NCBI RefSeq assembly: GCF_023155855.1
Contig: NZ_JAKNUT010000001.1
Location: forward strand, 558,001-622,000
Source: Microbacterium aoyamense
GTDB taxonomy: Bacteria > Actinomycetota > Actinomycetes > Actinomycetales > Microbacteriaceae
Length of the DNA: 64,000 nt
Direction: 5' to 3'
The position numbers were made by a program, and so were the translations under genes. The notes beneath the pieces were generated by a model. That model made no database searches. It worked only from the letters and a program-made list of their open reading frames with translations, and was not told the DNA's origin. Positions 17,793-25,224 of this stretch are shown here, in pieces. Numbering within the stretch: the first letter of the stretch is position 1; each line of letters starts with the position of its first letter.

Positions 17793-17969
17793 GTGTCACC
17801 ATTCGGTCCGTTGATTGCTGGAGGCTCGACGGGCGGTCTCGCGCTTCCCGATCTCGAGCCGGAAGCCGTCGCCAGGCGCTTCGTTGCGGTCTGGGACGGA
17901 CTGCAGGCCTTGTGGCTCGTCGACCCCTCCTTCGACCTGGGGGACGAGATCCTCGCGTCGTTCCGTTAG
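17793..17969 (+). pseudogene. C-terminal fragment of a TetR/AcrR family regulator
   Basis: A 58-codon open frame ends at the TAG at 17967. Its last residues, EAVARRFVAVWDGLQALWLV followed by DPSFDLGDEILASFR, look like the ligand-domain end of TetR regulators (the W-D-G-L-Q-xx-W-L-x-D-P phrase). There is no helix-turn-helix, no start with a ribosome site, and the frame is closed just upstream. It is a remnant at the island's right end, from a gene interrupted or deleted there. Confidence 0.6.
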
Positions 17970-18363
17970 CTCAGCGGGCAGAACGTCATGGAAGCAAAGC
18001 ACGCCTTCGAGAGCGCGATCGCCGATGGGTGACGCGGGGACCGCTGGAGTTACGCCGGGAATGGTCAGCACTACTGCCGCTGCGACGGACGATTCCTACC
18101 CACTCAGTTCGGGCGGAAGCTCCCAAATTGGTCCGGTTTAATCGTAGGTCGAAGCCATCTGGAGGGACTCTTCTGGCGGTGGCGGTGGCGGTGGGATTCG
18201 GACCGACTGTGTACCACGGAGAGGACTCCACCTCTCCACGGTGCAGATGCCGTGCGTACCGAGTTCGCGCTCAATCCACGCCACACACTTGACGCAAAGG
18301 ACCGATTTCCGCCAGCGCTGACGTGTGGGTAAGAAGGATACCCCTTATGATCAGGGTTATTCT

Positions 18364-18396
18364 TGCGGAGATGGAGGGACTTGAACCCTCGGTCCC
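18364..18396 (-). other. 3' fragment of a tRNA-like RNA (tRNA or tmRNA)
   Basis: On the minus strand this folds as a T-arm (GAGGG, loop TTCAAGT, CCCTC), then a 3' acceptor strand CATCTCC and GCA. No matching 5' acceptor, D-arm or anticodon arm is found within several hundred bases. The order is that of the last ~33 nt of a tRNA or tmRNA gene, the part usually duplicated by integrating elements. Which RNA it came from is not decided. Confidence 0.45.
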
Positions 18397-18508
18397 AGTG
18401 AGGAGCGTGCCGCGACGGCGGCCACCCTTTCCGGAAGCGGCAACTATCCTGGATCCAGGATGGTCCTCGCGAGCAGCGTCCGATCCACCCACGGGTGGGG
18501 CGCAAGTC

Positions 18509-18606
18509 TGTGCCGGGAAAGTGCCGGGAACTCCACTGAAGCGGCCGCGATCAACGAGCACCAATGAGCACTCCACACGCGGAATCCCGAGGCTAACGAG
18601 CATCAA
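18509..18606. repeat. Short repeats near the right island end (possible integrase arm sites)
   Basis: GTGCCGGGAA occurs at 18510-18519 and 18521-18530, and inverted at 4657-4666 near the other end. AACGAGCACCAA (18553-18564) and AACGAGCATCAA (18595-18606) are direct repeats 42 bp apart. All lie within 130 bp of the att-like repeat, where tyrosine recombinases usually have arm-type sites. Prediction only. Confidence 0.35.
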
Positions 18607-18633
18607 CTGGGACGGGCAAACCCCCGGCGCCGA

Positions 18634-18679
18634 ACTGAAAATCGTGAGGTCACGGGATCGACGCCCGTCGGAGCCACTG
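18634..18679 (+). repeat. Direct repeat, right copy (attR-like): displaced tRNA-Phe 3' half
   Basis: Identical over 46 bp to 4455-4500. It lacks the 5' half of the tRNA, so it is not a functional gene. It marks the right end of the island; normal chromosome genes follow. Confidence 0.85.
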
Positions 18680-18681
18680 AG

Positions 18682-18710
18682 ACCCTCGAATGGCTTCTAC
18701 ATTCGGGGGT
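18682..18710 (+). terminator. Terminator after the displaced tRNA-Phe fragment
   Basis: Same architecture and same loop (GCTTCTA) as the terminator at 4503-4531, but three adjacent base pairs differ with both sides changed (AAT/ATT against TGT/GCA). It is followed by TTCTTCTTTT. Probably the original host terminator of tRNA-Phe, moved away by the insertion. Confidence 0.7.
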
Positions 18711-18725
18711 TTCTTCTTTTCCGCC

Positions 18726-19151
18726 TCACGGCAATCCCGCCGATACGTCGAACAGGAACAGCAAGCCGGACGCGTAATAGAGGGCGACCGCGGTCCAGGA
18801 CGTCGCCCCGCGCTCGAGCGGGTAGACGAGCTGCACTGCGGAGATCGTGCCACTGACGAACATGATCGCGGCGGGAGCGAACCCCACCCACCACCAGAAC
18901 TCCAGGAATCCCGTTCCGGATTCGAGCGTGTGCGGCGCGATGGCGGCAGCGATCGCGATGACGGTGCTCACGAACAGCCCGCCCACGTCGCTCGCCAAGC
19001 GCTGCTCCAGTCCGGCGAAGAAGTCTGGGCCGCGCCACCGCTGGCTGGGCGTGAGGTCTGTGGCATCAACCCTGTCGACGAGGCGCATGAGGAGCAGGCA
19101 GCCAACGAGACCCACCGCGAATGCCGCCGATATGGAAAGGATGGTGGGCAT
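18726..19151 (-). CDS. Small integral membrane protein of unknown function
   Basis: 141 aa from the ATG reading MPTILSISAAFAVG; the longer upstream frame has no ribosome site. Four hydrophobic segments are visible (about residues 4-21, 53-68, 86-104 and 116-135), so it is a four-helix membrane protein. I do not recognise a family. It is divergent from the PadR gene, and the PadR operator/promoter lies about 40 bp upstream of its start, so PadR may control it too. Confidence 0.55.
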   Translation of the reverse strand: MPTILSISAAFAVGLVGCLLLMRLVDRVDATDLTPSQRWRGPDFFAGLEQRLASDVGGLFVSTVIAIAAAIAPHTLESGTGFLEFWWWVGFAPAAIMFVSGTISAVQLVYPLERGATSWTAVALYYASGLLFLFDVSAGLP

Positions 19152-19186
19152 CACCTTTCGAATGTAGCGACTCTCCCAATACTCAG

Positions 19187-19226
19187 TTGCGCTGTATATC
19201 GCCCAACTGTATAGTCGGGCGATATA
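19187..19226 (+). promoter_or_regulatory. PadR promoter with embedded operator
   Basis: TATATCGCCC (19195-19204) and GGGCGATATA (19217-19226) form a perfect 10-bp inverted repeat with a 12-bp spacer. A -35 TTGCGC (19187-19192) and -10 TATAGT (19210-19215), 17 bp apart, overlap it, so bound PadR would block RNA polymerase. It sits just upstream of the PadR ribosome site GGAGGAG. Confidence 0.7.
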
Positions 19227-19235
19227 GGAGGAGCG

Positions 19236-19559
19236 ATGAACCGGAACCCGCAGCTGCCGCTGACAGAGACGGTGAACTACGTCCTTCTCGCCCTCGTCGA
19301 ACCGGCGCACGGCTACGCGATCATGGCGCGCGTCGAAGCGATGAGCGACGGGGCCGTGCGCCTCGCGCCCGGCACGCTCTACGGAGCGCTCGACAACCTC
19401 GTGAAGCAGCGACTCATCGTCCGGGTCGACAGCACCGATCCGCGTCGCAAGGTGTACCAGATCACCGAACTCGGCTACGAGACGCTGGCTCAGGATGCTG
19501 CGCGCATGGCGCACATGGTGCACATCTTCGATCAGACACGAAGGGAAGCAGGATCATGA
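19236..19559 (+). CDS. PadR family transcriptional regulator
   Basis: 107 aa, short PadR type. The winged helix-turn-helix includes NYVLLALVEPAHGYAIMARV and LAPGTLYGALDNLVKQRLI, then the wing RRKVYQITELG. It represses its own operon in most studied cases and is released by a small molecule or stress signal. The stop codon overlaps the start of the DUF2812 gene (ATGA), a pairing common in Gram-positives. A perfect inverted repeat covers its promoter. Confidence 0.92.
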   Translation: MNRNPQLPLTETVNYVLLALVEPAHGYAIMARVEAMSDGAVRLAPGTLYGALDNLVKQRLIVRVDSTDPRRKVYQITELGYETLAQDAARMAHMVHIFDQTRREAGS

Positions 19560-20167
19560 GGAGCTTCAAGATCTTCGTCGACTTCGACAAGGAGGAGGCG
19601 TGGCTGAACCAGAAAGCCGCGCAGGGACAGGGACTCGTGAGCACCGCGTTCGGATACGAGTTCACTCCGATCATCCCCGGTTCGGCCGTCATCAGGATCG
19701 ACTACCGCGACTCGATGAAACCCGCCGACTACGCCGACTACCTCGCGATGTTCGCCGACGCCGGCTGGCAGCACGTCGGCGGATCCCGATGGAGCGGCGG
19801 GCAGTACTTCGCGACGGCGACCCGTGACGCGCGCGCCGACATCTTCTCCGACCCGGCATCCAAGGCGCAGCGGTACCGGCGCGCGATGGCGGTGAGCTTC
19901 GCGCTGCTGCTGCCCTTCTTCGTCATCAGCCTCGCGCTGCTGGTGCAGGGCGCGCTCGCGATCACGCCGGATCAGATCTATCTGACGCCTGGCTTGTGGC
20001 AGATGCAGGGCGCGCAGTTCTGGCGCGCGTTCCTGTTCGAGACGCCGTTCGCGCTCATGCGGCTGTCCGGTCCGATCATCCTGATCGGCGCGTGCGTTCT
20101 GCTCGGGTCCACCCTTCTGTATCAGTGGGCGCTGTACCGGCGGGCGGTCAGGGTCGCAGCATCCTGA
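19556..20167 (+). CDS. DUF2812 domain membrane protein
   Basis: 203 aa from the ATG inside the padR stop (MRSFKIFVDFDKEEAWLNQ). The N-terminal ~110 residues match DUF2812 (the phrases FDKEEAWLNQKAAQGQGL and YADYLAMFADAGWQHVG). Two membrane helices follow (about 118-140 and 165-187). The family is nearly always paired with PadR and thought to act in membrane-related sensing or response; its biochemical role is unknown. The last 20 bp overlap the convergent FAD protein gene. Confidence 0.8.
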   Translation: MRSFKIFVDFDKEEAWLNQKAAQGQGLVSTAFGYEFTPIIPGSAVIRIDYRDSMKPADYADYLAMFADAGWQHVGGSRWSGGQYFATATRDARADIFSDPASKAQRYRRAMAVSFALLLPFFVISLALLVQGALAITPDQIYLTPGLWQMQGAQFWRAFLFETPFALMRLSGPIILIGACVLLGSTLLYQWALYRRAVRVAAS

Positions 20168-21383
20168 ACCGCTCCGACCGCGGCGCGAGCCGCTCGGCGA
20201 TCGCGACGGCCGACAGCACGGCGCTCTCGTGCGAGTCCGCGTCGCCCATGTAGAGCCCGGCCAGCCACACGCCGTCGTGGCCGTGCAGCTCGCCGAGCCT
20301 GCGTTGCGCGTCGAAGTAGGCGGGCGTGACCTTGCCGTGCTCGTACGTCGCGACGGCGTAGAGGGGCTCCGGCATCCGCTCCTGGAACGTCACCCAGCTG
20401 CGGAAGACCGGCAACCCGTGCCCGCGGGTCCAGATGGAGAGCTGACTGTGGATGCCGTCCCACCGAGCGTTCACGACCGACCAGGCCGCCGTGCGCTCGG
20501 GCATGAGGGAGCGGTCGCCGTGCACGGCGATCGTCGTGTCGAAGTACTCGATGCGGACGAGCTTCTCCCGGAGCCGATCGGCGGCCGAGACCCCCTCGAG
20601 CATTCCGTGCGCGAGACGGGCGTTCGTCGCGATCACCACCTGGTCGAACCGCTCCCCCTCGACGACGTACCCGCCCTCATCACGGCTGACCCGCTCGACA
20701 CGCGCGCCGAGCACGACACGCGCCCGCGAGAGCGAGGCCGCGAGCGCGTCGATATAGGTCTTCATCCCGCCGACGATCTGACTCTGGGTGGGCGGGTACC
20801 CGTCGGTGAGCGACTCGCCCAGATAGTAGAGGGCGTTGTACGCCGAGAACCCGCGGAACTCCTCGAGCTCGAGACACCACAGCGCGAGCAGCAGCGGGTA
20901 GAGGAACCGATCGACGAAGGATGCCGGCATCCGGCGATCCCGGATGTACTCGTCGATCGTGATCGACGTGTCGTGCCGCGCGAGGAACGCGGGGATCCCC
21001 GAGAGAAAGCGCCGGAACCGGACGAGGTCGACGATCGCGGCCGGAGTGAGCGACTCCCCCACCGGTCGCCCGTCGCGCCACGGCGGCAGGGCGACGGAAC
21101 CCCCCTCGGCGGAGCGGTGCAGCGTCATGGTGGCGGGGTAGATCTCGCGTGCGACGCCGAGGTGATCCAGCAGACGATTGAACGTCGCGTACGCGCGCCC
21201 CGGGCCGAAGAACTGGAAGCCCGCGTCGATCGCGAGCCGCTGACCGTCCACCTCGATCTCGACCGTGTGCGCGTGCCCGCCCAGCCGATCCGCGGACTCG
21301 AACAGGGTCACCTCGTGCTCCTGCTCCAGGAGCCAGGCCGTGACGAGTCCCGCGGCCCCGCCGCCGACGACCGCGATCCGCAC
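20148..21383 (-). CDS. FAD-dependent amine oxidase-like oxidoreductase
   Basis: 411 aa. The N-terminal Rossmann motif is VVGGGAAGLVTAWLLEQEHE, followed by the second flavin-binding element DRLGGHAHTVEI and a C-terminal WLAGLYMGDADSHESAV. These are the usual parts of the NAD/FAD-binding COG2907-like proteins related to monoamine oxidases and phytoene desaturases. The substrate is unknown. The start is a GTG (MRIAVVGGG), six bases after the ACT-domain gene, suggesting co-transcription. Confidence 0.8.
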   Translation of the reverse strand: MRIAVVGGGAAGLVTAWLLEQEHEVTLFESADRLGGHAHTVEIEVDGQRLAIDAGFQFFGPGRAYATFNRLLDHLGVAREIYPATMTLHRSAEGGSVALPPWRDGRPVGESLTPAAIVDLVRFRRFLSGIPAFLARHDTSITIDEYIRDRRMPASFVDRFLYPLLLALWCLELEEFRGFSAYNALYYLGESLTDGYPPTQSQIVGGMKTYIDALAASLSRARVVLGARVERVSRDEGGYVVEGERFDQVVIATNARLAHGMLEGVSAADRLREKLVRIEYFDTTIAVHGDRSLMPERTAAWSVVNARWDGIHSQLSIWTRGHGLPVFRSWVTFQERMPEPLYAVATYEHGKVTPAYFDAQRRLGELHGHDGVWLAGLYMGDADSHESAVLSAVAIAERLAPRSERFRMLRP

Positions 21384-21389
21384 CGGTGG

Positions 21390-21902
21390 TCAGTCGCCGA
21401 GCGTGAGATCGACCTGGATCTCTGCGGCGAGCCGCTCGATCTCTGCGATGACCGCCGACGGAGACGTGGATGCCGGAACCCGCGCGACGATCGTCGCCTC
21501 GAACAGTCGCCCGCCGGACATCGCGGCATCCCGCGTCGCCGAGGTGAGGCGATCGATGCTCGCCCCCTGCGCGCGCAGCGCGCTCGACAGCTCACGGACG
21601 ATGCCGGGGTGATCGTTGCCGAGCACGCGCAGCTCGATCGTCTGCGGCGCGCGGCCGGGCGCGGCAGCGGGGCTCTCGTGCACCGTGATCGCGAGCAGAC
21701 CCGCGAGTACCTCGAGCGCCGCGCGGAGCTCGTCGACGCGCTCCGCCGCGACCGACACCTCGACGACCCCCGCGAACGTCCCGGCCAGCTCGGCGAGCTC
21801 GCTGCGCTCCCAGTTGCCGTCGTGGTTCGCGACGATGTCGGCCACCTGGGCGACGAGACCCGCGCGGTCCTCGCCTACGAGTGTCAGCACGAGGGTGGTC
21901 AT
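21390..21902 (-). CDS. Two-ACT-domain protein (GcvR-like)
   Basis: 170 aa made of two ACT folds: LTLVGEDRAGLVAQVADIVA at residues 6-25, and LRVLGNDHPGIVRELSSALR near residues 93-112. ACT domains bind amino acids. Proteins of only two ACT domains resemble GcvR, which modulates the glycine-cleavage regulator. Regulatory role is inferred from the family. It lies directly upstream of the FAD oxidoreductase. Confidence 0.8.
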   Translation of the reverse strand: MTTLVLTLVGEDRAGLVAQVADIVANHDGNWERSELAELAGTFAGVVEVSVAAERVDELRAALEVLAGLLAITVHESPAAAPGRAPQTIELRVLGNDHPGIVRELSSALRAQGASIDRLTSATRDAAMSGGRLFEATIVARVPASTSPSAVIAEIERLAAEIQVDLTLGD

Positions 21903-22069
21903 GCGCCACAGCGTAGCGACTGTGGAGGGATGCCGGGTCCTTCACGGCATCCATCCACTATCATTCCCGCGGGATTCCTCGACTCCTCGGCCGGAACTGT
22001 TCATTCTGCACAGCCGCCCGATCGGCGGCATCGCAGAGGCTGGGAAGACAGGAAGAACGGGGTAGTCCG

Positions 22070-23221
22070 ATGTCAGAACGCAGGACGTATCGTCGGCAGC
22101 GCCGCGGTCGACGCGGCGCCGTGGTCGCGATCGTCGCGACGGCGGTCGTGCTCGTCGGTGGCGCCACGGCAGCCGCGGCCGTCGCGATGGCCGGCGGGTT
22201 CGCGTTCGCGGCCGGAGCCGCGGCATCCCCGTCCGCCACGCACTCCCCGGCCCCCGCGCCGAGCCCGACGCCGCACACCGCCGAGCAGCAGCTGCTCATG
22301 GAGGCAGAGGACCGCAACGCGTGCGTCGTCTCCTTCGCTGGTGACGACGTGACGTCCGCTCCGATGCTGCAGCCGATCGGCGTCCTTTACGCAGGCCTTC
22401 CGATCCCCGCGCGCGAAGGCGCGGTGTTCGCGGGGTGGTACACGACGCCGGAGGATGCCGCGGCTCTCGCGATCCCCGGCAGGGTCAACGGTTCCGAGCT
22501 CGTGGCCTGCACGGATCATCAGGTGACGCTCAATGCCGCCTGGGTCACCCCTGAGGCGAACGCGGCCGAGAACGCCCGCATCCCGATCCTCATGTACCAC
22601 CAGTTCACGACGAACCCCGCGGGCGAAGCGGGCTGGCTCAAGGGCAACTACGCCTACATCGCGGACTTCGATGCGCATATGAACCACATCGCGACGACGG
22701 GTTTCTATCTGCCCACGTGGGATGAGCTGAGCGCGTTCATCGACGGGCGCCTCTACCTCCCCAAGCATTCCGTCATCGTCACGGACGACGACGCCGACCA
22801 GACCTGGTTCGATCTCGCAGCGCCGGTCGTCGACAAGTACAAGGTGCTGGCGACGTCGTTCATGATCACGGCGTGGCGACAGGATGCTGCGCCGAACCCG
22901 TACGTGCTGCGCCGTTCGCACACGCACGACATGCATCGGGCCGGCGACAACGGCAAGGGCCGCATCGTCAACCTCGCCCCGGCCGAGATCGCCGCCGACA
23001 TGCAGACCTCGGCAGCGATCCTCGGCGTGAAGGAAGTCATGGCCTACCCGTTCGGTCACTTCAACGACACCGCGAAAGAGGGTCTGCGGCAGGCCGGATT
23101 CGAGATGGCTCGCACGATCGAGCCGGGCTACGTCACGATCGGCACGGACAAGCTCGCACTGCCCACCGTCCGCATCAACTACGGCATGGGCTTGGATGCG
23201 CTCGTGAATCTCATCGGCTGA
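22070..23221 (+). CDS. Membrane-anchored polysaccharide deacetylase with repeat module
   Basis: 383 aa. A basic N-terminus and a hydrophobic segment (about 16-50) precede a Pro/Ser/Thr linker. Next is a beta-repeat-like module, GVLYAGLPIPAREGAVFAGW (104-123), similar to InlB B-repeats. The NodB-type domain starts near IPILMYHQF (171). Catalytic-motif candidates are TDDDAD (238-243) in place of the usual TFDDG, and HTHDMH (284-289) as the metal His motif. Then comes AYPFGHFND. It would remove acetyl groups from cell-wall or capsular sugars outside the cell. It opens the glycan locus. Confidence 0.82.
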   Translation: MSERRTYRRQRRGRRGAVVAIVATAVVLVGGATAAAAVAMAGGFAFAAGAAASPSATHSPAPAPSPTPHTAEQQLLMEAEDRNACVVSFAGDDVTSAPMLQPIGVLYAGLPIPAREGAVFAGWYTTPEDAAALAIPGRVNGSELVACTDHQVTLNAAWVTPEANAAENARIPILMYHQFTTNPAGEAGWLKGNYAYIADFDAHMNHIATTGFYLPTWDELSAFIDGRLYLPKHSVIVTDDDADQTWFDLAAPVVDKYKVLATSFMITAWRQDAAPNPYVLRRSHTHDMHRAGDNGKGRIVNLAPAEIAADMQTSAAILGVKEVMAYPFGHFNDTAKEGLRQAGFEMARTIEPGYVTIGTDKLALPTVRINYGMGLDALVNLIG

Positions 23222-23260
23222 GGATCGCTCGTCACGTTCCCTTGAGGAAATCCTGAGGAC

Positions 23261-23286
23261 GAATTGTGAGAGACGTCTCACAATTC
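23261..23286. promoter_or_regulatory. 26-bp palindrome upstream of the glycan initiator (operator candidate)
   Basis: GAATTGTGAG and CTCACAATTC are perfect inverted 10-mers around AGACGT. The centre also forms GAGACGTCTC. A -10-like TATAGA is at 23300-23305, so the right half of the palindrome would overlap the -35 region. It lies about 190 bp before the start of the glycosylphosphotransferase. The protein that binds is unknown. Confidence 0.6.
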
Positions 23287-23473
23287 CTGCAGTGATGCCT
23301 ATAGAGTGACATTCGTATCACCCGCTGTGCACCTTCCCTCTTGGCGGAGGAAGGTGCTGGGAAGCAGCAGACGGTGATATCTCCGCGGTGTGGGATCGCG
23401 GAGAAACTGGGGAAATTTCGCACGCGGTCGGGAAACCGCATGCGTCTTTCGTGCCCGTTGGGGGGGCTACGTA

Positions 23474-25027
23474 GTGACGACGATCGACGAGGGTCAGCGC
23501 CTGGGGGCGGACCTCGCAGCAACAGGAGCACAGCTCCACACACCGGCCGTTCCGGCCACTCCGGCACCGATCCACGCGGCCGCCGTCGCGCCGACAGCGA
23601 ATGTCGCGCTCGAGAACCGCCTGGGGTGGGAGCGCGCCTACCGTCGGCGGCTCCGCGTCAGCGACACCGTCGTCGTCCTCGCGACGACCGGTCTCGCGGC
23701 CTGGATCCAGATCGACACCATCGCGCAGGTGGATCTCGTCGACGCGCCGTGGCAGTACGGCCGTGTCTTCCTCTTCACCGCGGCGATCTGGCTGCTGATG
23801 CTCGCGCTGTTCCAGACGCGCTCGCACCGCGTGATCGGTCAGGGCACCGAGTACCGGCGCGTTCTGCACGCGACCGGTCTCGCGTTCGGCATCGCCGCGA
23901 TCGCCTTCGTCATCATCCAGTCGCAGGGCATCCGCACGCAGCTGCTGATCGCGCTGCCCGCCGGTATCGCGGCGCTCCTCGTGAGCCGCTGGATGTGGCG
24001 ACGGTGGCTGCAGCGTCAGCGCGTCGCCGGCCACTTCGTCTCCAAGGCGCTCGTCGTGGGCAACCGCTACGACGTCGAATACGTCATCGAGAGCCTGAAG
24101 GCCGACGGCCTGCAGGCGTACGACGTCGTCGGCGTGATCCTCGAAGACGGCGGCGACCTCGCCGTGGACGGCACGACGTTCGGCTCGGTGGGCACGATCG
24201 ACGACGTGGCGGCCCGGGCCGAGGCGCTCGGTGCCGACTCGGTCATCCTGGCGAGCCTGCCCGATGGCGACCGCGGTTACGTCAAGCGCCTCACCTGGCA
24301 GCTCGAAGGCACCGCCGCCGAGCTCTCGCTCTCGAGCCCGCTCGTCGACGTCGCCGGACCCCGCATGTCGCTGCGTCCCGTCGAGGGACTGCCGCTCATC
24401 CAGGTCGAGATCCCTCGCTTCGAGGGCGGCCGCCACCTCGCCAAGCGCATGCTCGACATCGTCGTGTCGTCGTTCTTCCTGATCTTCGTCGGACTCGCGA
24501 CCCCGTTCATCGCCCTGGCGATCAAGCTCGACAGCAAGGGTCCGGTCTTCTTCCAGCAGCCGCGGGTCGGCCGCGACGGCAAGACCTTCCCCATGTTCAA
24601 GTTCCGGTCCATGATCGTCGACGCCGAAGAGATGCGCCACGCGATCGAGGCGCAGAACGAGGGAGCCGGTCCCCTCTTCAAGATGAAGAGCGACCCGCGG
24701 GTCACGCGCGTCGGAGCCATCCTCCGCAAGTTCTCGATCGACGAGTTCCCGCAGTTCTTCAACGTGCTGCTCGGACACATGAGCATCGTGGGTCCGCGCC
24801 CCCCGCTCCCGCGCGAGACCCATCACTACGCCAACGAGACCTACCGCCGCCTCTTCATCAAGCCCGGCATCACCGGGCCCTGGCAGGTCAGCGGCCGCTC
24901 GCACCTGTCGTGGGAGGAGAGCGTGCGTCTCGACCTGCGTTACGTCGAGAACTGGTCGGTCATGGGCGACCTGCTCATCCTCTGGAAGACCGTGGGCACG
25001 GTGCTCAAGCCGCACGGCGCGTACTGA
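23474..25027 (+). CDS. Polyprenyl glycosylphosphotransferase (CpsE/WcaJ type), initiator of the glycan
   Basis: 517 aa from a GTG at 23474. Several N-terminal membrane helices come first, then a Rossmann-like CoA_binding_3 domain (KALVVGNRYDVEYVIESL). The C-terminal transferase domain follows, with KRMLDIVVSSFFLIFVG, GPVFFQQPRVGRDGKTFPMF, KFRSM, SIDEFPQFFNVLLG and the highly conserved MSIVGPRPP. It moves a sugar phosphate from a UDP-sugar to undecaprenyl phosphate at the inner face of the membrane, the first step of capsule/exopolysaccharide repeat assembly. A perfect palindrome upstream suggests dedicated regulation. Confidence 0.92.
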   Translation: MTTIDEGQRLGADLAATGAQLHTPAVPATPAPIHAAAVAPTANVALENRLGWERAYRRRLRVSDTVVVLATTGLAAWIQIDTIAQVDLVDAPWQYGRVFLFTAAIWLLMLALFQTRSHRVIGQGTEYRRVLHATGLAFGIAAIAFVIIQSQGIRTQLLIALPAGIAALLVSRWMWRRWLQRQRVAGHFVSKALVVGNRYDVEYVIESLKADGLQAYDVVGVILEDGGDLAVDGTTFGSVGTIDDVAARAEALGADSVILASLPDGDRGYVKRLTWQLEGTAAELSLSSPLVDVAGPRMSLRPVEGLPLIQVEIPRFEGGRHLAKRMLDIVVSSFFLIFVGLATPFIALAIKLDSKGPVFFQQPRVGRDGKTFPMFKFRSMIVDAEEMRHAIEAQNEGAGPLFKMKSDPRVTRVGAILRKFSIDEFPQFFNVLLGHMSIVGPRPPLPRETHHYANETYRRLFIKPGITGPWQVSGRSHLSWEESVRLDLRYVENWSVMGDLLILWKTVGTVLKPHGAY

Positions 25028-25143
25028 CCCGAGACCCCGGTCGATGAGTCAGCCGCCAAGCACGATTCATCGACCCGCGCGCGCCCGCCACTACCGGGCG
25101 CGCACCCCCCGGACCCGCTGCACCCGAAGCAGTGAGGCTCCAC

Positions 25144-25180
25144 CGCCGCCCAGGACCCGCTCAGCCGGTCCTGGGCGGCG
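25144..25180 (+). terminator. Strong hairpin after the glycosylphosphotransferase
   Basis: A perfect 14-bp GC-rich stem with a 9-nt loop, 116 bp after the stop codon. No T-run follows, so termination is likely but not certain. Confidence 0.55.
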
Positions 25181-25224
25181 TCATCATCTCGAGCTCCATC
25201 GGCGCACATCGAGAGAGGGCTACC

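Larger units (their letters stand above)
4498..18679. mobile_element. Genomic island inserted at tRNA-Phe (~14.2 kb, no integrase seen)
   Basis: The segment lies between intact tRNA-Phe and a displaced copy of its 3' half. Its ends are gene-poor: about 1.2 kb on the left, and about 1 kb on the right holding a regulator fragment and a tRNA/tmRNA-like 3' fragment. The interior is a self-contained glycoside-use regulon (5694-17678). Short repeats that could be integrase arm sites lie near both ends. I found no integrase, relaxase or transposase, so the element has either lost its recombination gene or depended on one elsewhere. Boundaries are inferred from the repeats. Confidence 0.72.

Noticed and set aside
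17960..17990. A tRNA-like 5' half (GTTAGCTCAGCGGGCAGAAC)
   Set aside because: It has a D-arm-like sequence, but no anticodon arm or acceptor partner follows, and its beginning is coding sequence of the TetR fragment.
20229..22352. Long open frame of about 707 codons on the plus strand
   Set aside because: Antisense to the FAD oxidoreductase and ACT genes. Composition (Arg/Asp/His rich) is that of a shadow frame.
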